From assembly GCF_019797745.1 (NCBI RefSeq), contig NZ_VOSI01000003.1, forward strand, positions 670,370 through 734,369: 64,000 nt of DNA, in the 5' to 3' direction. Each line of letters begins with the position of its first letter. The stretch's first letter is position 1. This document shows, piece after piece, positions 60,288 through 64,000 of the stretch. The translations under genes were made by a program, and so were the position numbers. Below the pieces are notes generated by a model. The model had not been told where the DNA came from and did not search any database. It saw only the letters and a program-made list of their open reading frames with translations. Source of the DNA: Edaphocola aurantiacus (GTDB taxonomy: Bacteria > Bacteroidota > Bacteroidia > Chitinophagales > Chitinophagaceae).

Positions 60288-61739
60288 ATGAATAATACTT
60301 ATCGTGGTCTCGTAGATCAAACGTTCCATTTTCCTCAGGAAGATTTTGATGTGCACGAAAATTATTTACAATTCAATGGTGTAGACATTAAAAAACTTAT
60401 TGATAAGTACGGCACACCATTCAAACTTACATATTTACCGAAAATAGGGATGCAGATCAACCGGGCGAAGCAGCTTTTCGCTAATGCGATCAAGAAGCAC
60501 AAATATCCCGGTACTTACAATTACTGCTATTGTACTAAAAGTTCGCACTTCTCCTTTATCGTAGAAGAGGCTTTGAAGCATGACATCCACCTGGAGACTT
60601 CTTTTGCCTATGATATCGATATCATCAGACAGCTTCATGCCAAAAAGAAGATCAACAAGGACCGTTTCATTATCTGTAACGGTTATAAGACCAAACAATA
60701 TACCCGTGCTATCTCTAAGCTGGTCAATGAAGGCTGGAATAAAGTAATACCGGTACTGGACAACAAGGAAGAGATCGAAGATTACCAGAAATTTGTACGC
60801 TCCAAAGAGCCGGTAAACCTGGGTATCCGCATTGCGGCTGAGGAAGAACCGACATTTGACTTCTACACCTCCCGCCTGGGTATCCGTAAGGAAGATGTAC
60901 TGGAGTTTTATGTAGATAAGATCAAGGGTAATAACAAGTTTCAGCTGAAAATGCTGCACTTCTTTATGAACAAAGGTATTAAAGATGATATCTATTACTG
61001 GAGTTCCTTAAGCAAAGTGATCAACCTGTACTGCCAGCTGAAAAAGATCTGTCCGGAACTGGACAGCATCAATATCGGTGGTGGCTTCCCGATCAAGCAC
61101 AACCTGGGTTTTGATTACGATTATCAATACATGGCTAATGAGATTGTATCTACCATCAAAAGCGTATGTAAAAAGAATAAAGTAGATATGCCTAACATAT
61201 TTACCGAGTTCGGTTCCTTCACCGTTGGTGAGGCCGGAGCGGTAATCTATAGTGTGCTGGGCGAGAAAATGCAGAATGACCGTGAGATCTGGTATATGAT
61301 CGATAGCTCATTCATCACTACCCTGCCAGACACCTGGGGTATCGGAGAGAAATTCCTGATGCTGCCCATCAACCGCTGGGAGAATGAATACCAGGAAGTA
61401 CACCTTGGTGGCCTTACCTGCGATGGTCATGATTTCTATACCTCAGAAGAGCATATCAATGCCGTGTTCCTGCCCAAGCTGGACGATGGCAATAAAGATG
61501 CACCGGCACCACAGGCAGGTACACCCACAGGAGAGAAAGAGCCATTATATATCGGCTTCTTCCATACCGGGGCCTACCAGGATCAGTTATCGGGCTACGG
61601 AGGCATCAAGCACTGTATGATCCCGTCTCCGAAACACGTTATTGTCGACATCGATAAAAACGGACAGCTGGAAGACTGGTTATATGCCAAAGAGCAGAGC
61701 CCGCTGAGCATGCTGAAAATACTGGGGTACGTAAAATAA
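60288..61739 (+). CDS. Biosynthetic arginine decarboxylase (alanine-racemase fold, PLP)
   Basis: The 483-aa protein has the alanine-racemase-fold PLP site NYCYCTKSSHFSF at residues 78-90, where Lys84 binds PLP. YGTPFKLTYL near 41 and DSINIGGGFPIKHN near 262 are the flanking motifs. This short form is the usual arginine decarboxylase of Bacteroidota (type III PLP fold) and would make agmatine for polyamine synthesis in the cytoplasm. A specific diaminopimelate or carboxynorspermidine activity cannot be fully excluded. The last 50 residues carry YIGFFHTGAYQDQLSGYGGIKHCM, which closes the active site in this family. Confidence 0.82.
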   Translation: MNNTYRGLVDQTFHFPQEDFDVHENYLQFNGVDIKKLIDKYGTPFKLTYLPKIGMQINRAKQLFANAIKKHKYPGTYNYCYCTKSSHFSFIVEEALKHDIHLETSFAYDIDIIRQLHAKKKINKDRFIICNGYKTKQYTRAISKLVNEGWNKVIPVLDNKEEIEDYQKFVRSKEPVNLGIRIAAEEEPTFDFYTSRLGIRKEDVLEFYVDKIKGNNKFQLKMLHFFMNKGIKDDIYYWSSLSKVINLYCQLKKICPELDSINIGGGFPIKHNLGFDYDYQYMANEIVSTIKSVCKKNKVDMPNIFTEFGSFTVGEAGAVIYSVLGEKMQNDREIWYMIDSSFITTLPDTWGIGEKFLMLPINRWENEYQEVHLGGLTCDGHDFYTSEEHINAVFLPKLDDGNKDAPAPQAGTPTGEKEPLYIGFFHTGAYQDQLSGYGGIKHCMIPSPKHVIVDIDKNGQLEDWLYAKEQSPLSMLKILGYVK

Positions 61740-61748
61740 TATCCAACC

Positions 61749-61777
61749 AAAAGCTTTGCTCTACCGGCAAAGCTTTT
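61749..61777 (+). terminator. Terminator of the arginine decarboxylase gene
   Basis: Perfect 11-bp arms AAAAGCTTTGC / GCAAAGCTTTT with a 7-nt loop and a T-run, 10 bp after the stop codon. Confidence 0.85.
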
Positions 61778-61812
61778 TTTATCATCTATAATTAAAAGTA
61801 AACACACATATT

Positions 61813-62691
61813 TTGAAAATATTCATTTCCGGCGCATCCGGTCTGCTGGGCGGCAATTGCCTGAAACACTTTAAAGAACAGGGTCATGAAGTTGTGGGTA
61901 CACACCTGTCTTATGCTACAGCCGAAACCGTTTATTTCAACACACTGGATACCGCACATCCAGACAACTACGATTTGCTGACCTTTAATCCCGATGTAAT
62001 TGTGCATTGCGGGGCCCTCACGCATGTAGACTATTGCGAGACCAATATTGAAGAGAGCTACGAGAAGACGGTACAAAGCACCATCAACCTCGTAGAATGG
62101 GCTAAAAAATGCAATGCAAAACTGGTCTATATCTCTACCGATTATGTATTTGACGGTAAAGACGGACCCTATACCGAAGCAGCACCTCTGAACCCACTGA
62201 GTGTTTACGGAAAGCACAAACTGGAGGCGGAACAACTGGCGGTGCAGCAATTGCCGGACACGCTGGTACTGCGTATTACCAATGTGTATGGCGATGAACT
62301 GAGGGGAAAGAACTTTATAGCCCGCATTATACAACAGTGTGAGGCCGGTCAGCACCTGACGCTGAAACTGCCTTACGATCAGTTTGCCTCACCGACCAAT
62401 GCCTGGGATATAGCCCGTGCTATGCTGGTATTGCTCGAAGATGGCAAATCTGGTATATATCATATCGGCGGCAGCGATTATATGAATCGTGTAGAGCTGG
62501 CATCGAGAGTGCTCAGCTACTACCCTGCTGCAACATACGACCTGATCCCTACAGACACGGCCAGCCTGCAACAACCTGCTGCCCGTCCACTACTGGGTGG
62601 TTTTGTAAAGCTGAAGTTTGCCAGTGAATACCCCACTTTTCTGTTTGGTACAGTAGATAGTTATGTGGCTTCTAAAGTAAAAAATCAGTAA
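61813..62691 (+). CDS. SDR reductase, RfbD-like (dTDP-4-dehydrorhamnose reductase family)
   Basis: The 292-aa protein starts at a TTG at 61813: a stop codon lies eight codons upstream in frame with no ATG between, and the Rossmann motif SGASGLLGGN begins only six residues after the TTG. YISTDYVFDG (107-115) and SVYGKHKLEAE (Tyr132, Lys136) are the catalytic region of RfbD-type extended SDRs, and DVIVHCGALTHVDYCE is the usual RfbD strand. RfbD reduces dTDP-4-keto-rhamnose to dTDP-rhamnose. No rfbA, rfbB or rfbC is in the window, so the exact sugar is uncertain. Confidence 0.8.
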   Translation: MKIFISGASGLLGGNCLKHFKEQGHEVVGTHLSYATAETVYFNTLDTAHPDNYDLLTFNPDVIVHCGALTHVDYCETNIEESYEKTVQSTINLVEWAKKCNAKLVYISTDYVFDGKDGPYTEAAPLNPLSVYGKHKLEAEQLAVQQLPDTLVLRITNVYGDELRGKNFIARIIQQCEAGQHLTLKLPYDQFASPTNAWDIARAMLVLLEDGKSGIYHIGGSDYMNRVELASRVLSYYPAATYDLIPTDTASLQQPAARPLLGGFVKLKFASEYPTFLFGTVDSYVASKVKNQ

Positions 62692-62764
62692 TAAACATTT
62701 CAAAAAGACTAATATGCAGGCGCGCGTTTCAGGACGTGCGCTTTTATGTAGAAAACGGACAGAT

Positions 62765-63301
62765 ATGATCAGATACCTGCTTTGCCTGCTGGCAATCGTG
62801 TATGGCAATGTACTTTATGCACAAAACCTGAGCTTTGAGGAGCTTGTTAGTCTACAGCAAAAGAGCTTGGTGGAGGTAGAGGAGTTTCTTTCGGCCAAGG
62901 GCTGGGAACTTCTGCATACAGATCGCAATAAGGGTGGTACACACACGATAATTACCTTTACATACAAGAAGGAAGAACTCATTGACGATGCAGAATCATT
63001 TTTATATTACGCCTATCCAAAGAAATCGGCCAATAATACGATAAGCATACAGGTAAATAAACTTGATGTATATAATAAATACTTAACTGCCCTGAAGGCC
63101 AGCGGTGCCAAACTGCTTAGTAGTAATGCTAAGCATAACATTATCCAAAAAATATATCAGGACGCTACACGTACCTTTATAGTAGGGACACATGCCATAA
63201 AAGATGGCACTGGTACACATACCACCCATAACTTCTTAATAATCAACAATGAAGACTTTCGACCCGACCTGGACTTACTGGATGCTGCTGTGGAAGAGTG
63301 A
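62765..63301 (+). CDS. Secreted protein of unknown function
   Basis: The ATG at 62765 gives 178 aa with a signal peptide (YLLCLLAIVYGNVLYAQ); the longer frame from 62714 would put an Arg-rich stretch before the leader. The mature domain has SFEELVSLQQKSLVEVEEFLSAKGWEL near residues 22-48 and then alternating strands and helices with a Lys/Asp-rich loop. The end is acidic. I know no family; the VEEFLSAKGWE part is seen in several Bacteroidota proteins. It follows the RfbD-like gene by about 70 bp and may be an unrelated unit. Confidence 0.68.
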   Translation: MIRYLLCLLAIVYGNVLYAQNLSFEELVSLQQKSLVEVEEFLSAKGWELLHTDRNKGGTHTIITFTYKKEELIDDAESFLYYAYPKKSANNTISIQVNKLDVYNKYLTALKASGAKLLSSNAKHNIIQKIYQDATRTFIVGTHAIKDGTGTHTTHNFLIINNEDFRPDLDLLDAAVEE

Positions 63302-63491
63302 TGGCAGGTATGTGTTTCGCATTATAGTATAAACCCCATTTAACTGTCGAATAACTATAAAGTTTGTATACATATGACCTCAAAAATATAGCTTTGCCTT
63401 ATCAATAAAAAGCGGGTTTTCTTTACAGATTTACATGAAGAGTGAATAATTGCAACAAACCAAAGAAAGTCTAAACAGAAGTAAGTGAATA

Positions 63492-63523
63492 AAAAATAGC
63501 GATCAGACCTGGTCGCTATTTTT
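63492..63523 (+). terminator. Terminator hairpin
   Basis: Perfect 11-bp arms AAAAATAGCGA / TCGCTATTTTT with a 10-nt loop and a T-run. It lies 190 bp after the last stop codon. Confidence 0.65.
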
Positions 63524-63543
63524 GTTATTAAGGGCTCTTCTAG

Positions 63544-63685
63544 CGTGAGTGTCCCGCAGGGGCACTCACGTCTGCATAATTCCTGCCCCGATTGTATCGG
63601 GGTGTTTTACATATAAGTCCCGATACAATCGGAACAGATCTTGTCTGGTCTTAGTAGTCCTTTCGGAAGACTAAGACCAGACAAG
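63544..63685. repeat. Cluster of three hairpins
   Basis: First: CGTGAGTGTCCC with GGGGCACTCACG (63544-63570, one G-T pair). Second: CCCCGAT / ATCGGGG at 63586-63602, repeated in inverted form at 63619-63632 (CCCGATACAATCGG). Third: 21-bp arms with two mismatches around TTTC at 63640-63685 (core CTTGTCTGGTCTTAGT / ACTAAGACCAGACAAG). Confidence 0.65.
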
Positions 63686-63698
63686 AAGTGAACCTTCC

Positions 63699-63799
63699 CG
63701 TCATTTCGAGCGGAACGAAGTGCAGTCGAGAAATCTCCTGAATGCTGTTCTGTATAAAAGGAGATATCTCCATTTCGCTTCGCTACAGTCGATATGACG
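63699..63799. repeat. Inverted pair of a REP-like Bacteroidota repeat
   Basis: Left copy 63699-63739 begins CGTCATTTCGAGCGGAACGA and ends AGAAATCTCCT. The right copy at 63759-63799 is its imperfect inverse and ends GATATGACG. The sequence closely resembles the REP-like repeat (GTCATTTCGA… AGAAATCTC) that is scattered between genes in many Bacteroidota. The two copies could fold into one long cruciform or RNA hairpin. Confidence 0.65.
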
Positions 63800-63978
63800 A
63801 GGAAGACGAAACCCTGTCGCGGAGGCCTCCCTAAGCGTCAGGGTTGTGCCCTGGCTCCATACTATCACCTCCTGAAACCCCAAAAACAGTACATAAGTTA
63901 GTGCCCGGGCTGCTGCGGTTGCAAGAGCGGGATATTATTTTAGAGGTAATATTTTTTCACTTTCTAAACCCAAAACTT

Positions 63979-64000
63979 ATGTCAGGAATCAATAATAACA
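63979..64000 (+). CDS. Possible start of a gene running off the window
   Basis: An ATG at 63979 opens a frame MSGINNN to the window edge. The AT-rich upstream sequence fits a promoter. Seven codons cannot be assigned to any family. Confidence 0.25.

Larger units (their letters stand above)
63302..63978. other. Non-coding region dense in inverted repeats
   Basis: About 680 bp contain no gene that I can support. They hold at least five inverted structures between 63490 and 63800, listed separately. The stretch after 63800 includes a further arm pair (AACCCTG / CAGGGTT) and an AT-rich run just before the frame starting at 63979, which is probably its promoter. Confidence 0.6.

Noticed and set aside
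61792..62355. 187-aa minus-strand frame opposite the RfbD-like gene
   Set aside because: The plus-strand frame carries the Rossmann and YxxxK motifs; this one has nothing.

Overview
The window looks like chromosome of a Bacteroidota bacterium, most likely of the Chitinophagaceae. The signs are T9SS type A C-terminal sorting domains, DUF6443-type RHS proteins, an LptD_2-type LPS assembly protein, BatA-domain and GH3-family proteins, gene starts without Shine-Dalgarno sequences, and a few TAnnTTTG-like -7 promoter boxes. The family assignment is inferred from gene content. I saw no rRNA, tRNA, CRISPR array, insertion sequence or prophage.

Region 1 (1-15.6 kb) is a polymorphic-toxin/RHS locus on the minus strand. 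In transcription order it holds a coiled-coil plus barrel-like secreted protein (11200-9689), a 1139-aa RHS partner, a 1515-aa RHS protein with a variable C-terminal tail, and a small three-helix membrane protein that is the natural immunity candidate. Beyond a terminator hairpin lies an orphan RHS tip. It repeats the end of the RHS core and then carries a different tail: a C39/papain-like peptidase domain split by a one-base frameshift in an A-run. A signal-peptide gene that runs off the window follows 12 bp later. Two further outer-membrane type proteins flank the operon.

Region 2 (15.6-26.4 kb) has two secreted T9SS cargo proteins, a degenerate arginase-fold protein, YebC, a 4HBT thioesterase and a GH3-family protein. 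Next comes a probable electrophile/redox module: an HxlR regulator divergent from a QorB-like NmrA reductase, a nitroreductase and a FrnE/DsbA protein, with a palindromic operator candidate at the shared promoter.

Region 3 (26.4-40 kb) covers the cell envelope: a cytochrome c lipoprotein, a peptidoglycan amidase, LptD, a lipoprotein, a LuxE-like acyl transferase, an amino-acid permease and a BatA protein. Three surface proteins follow. Two of them share an N-terminal module joined to a collagen-like or a tail-fibre/S74 C-terminus, and the third ends in a T9SS domain.

Region 4 (40-56 kb) is accessory: a bestrophin channel with a DUF1003 protein, several SRPBCC/VOC/DUF1801/DUF6157 genes in short operons, an AT-rich trio with a bacteriocin-like lipoprotein, a one-domain asparaginase with a YkgJ protein, a tandem pair of paralogous membrane proteins, and a HEAT-repeat protein. 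Two long perfect palindromes sit between genes here.

Region 5 (56-64 kb) holds small lipoproteins, two uncharacterised secreted proteins, truB, a biosynthetic arginine decarboxylase and an RfbD-like reductase. It ends in about 680 bp of non-coding DNA packed with inverted repeats, including an inverted pair of a REP-like sequence.
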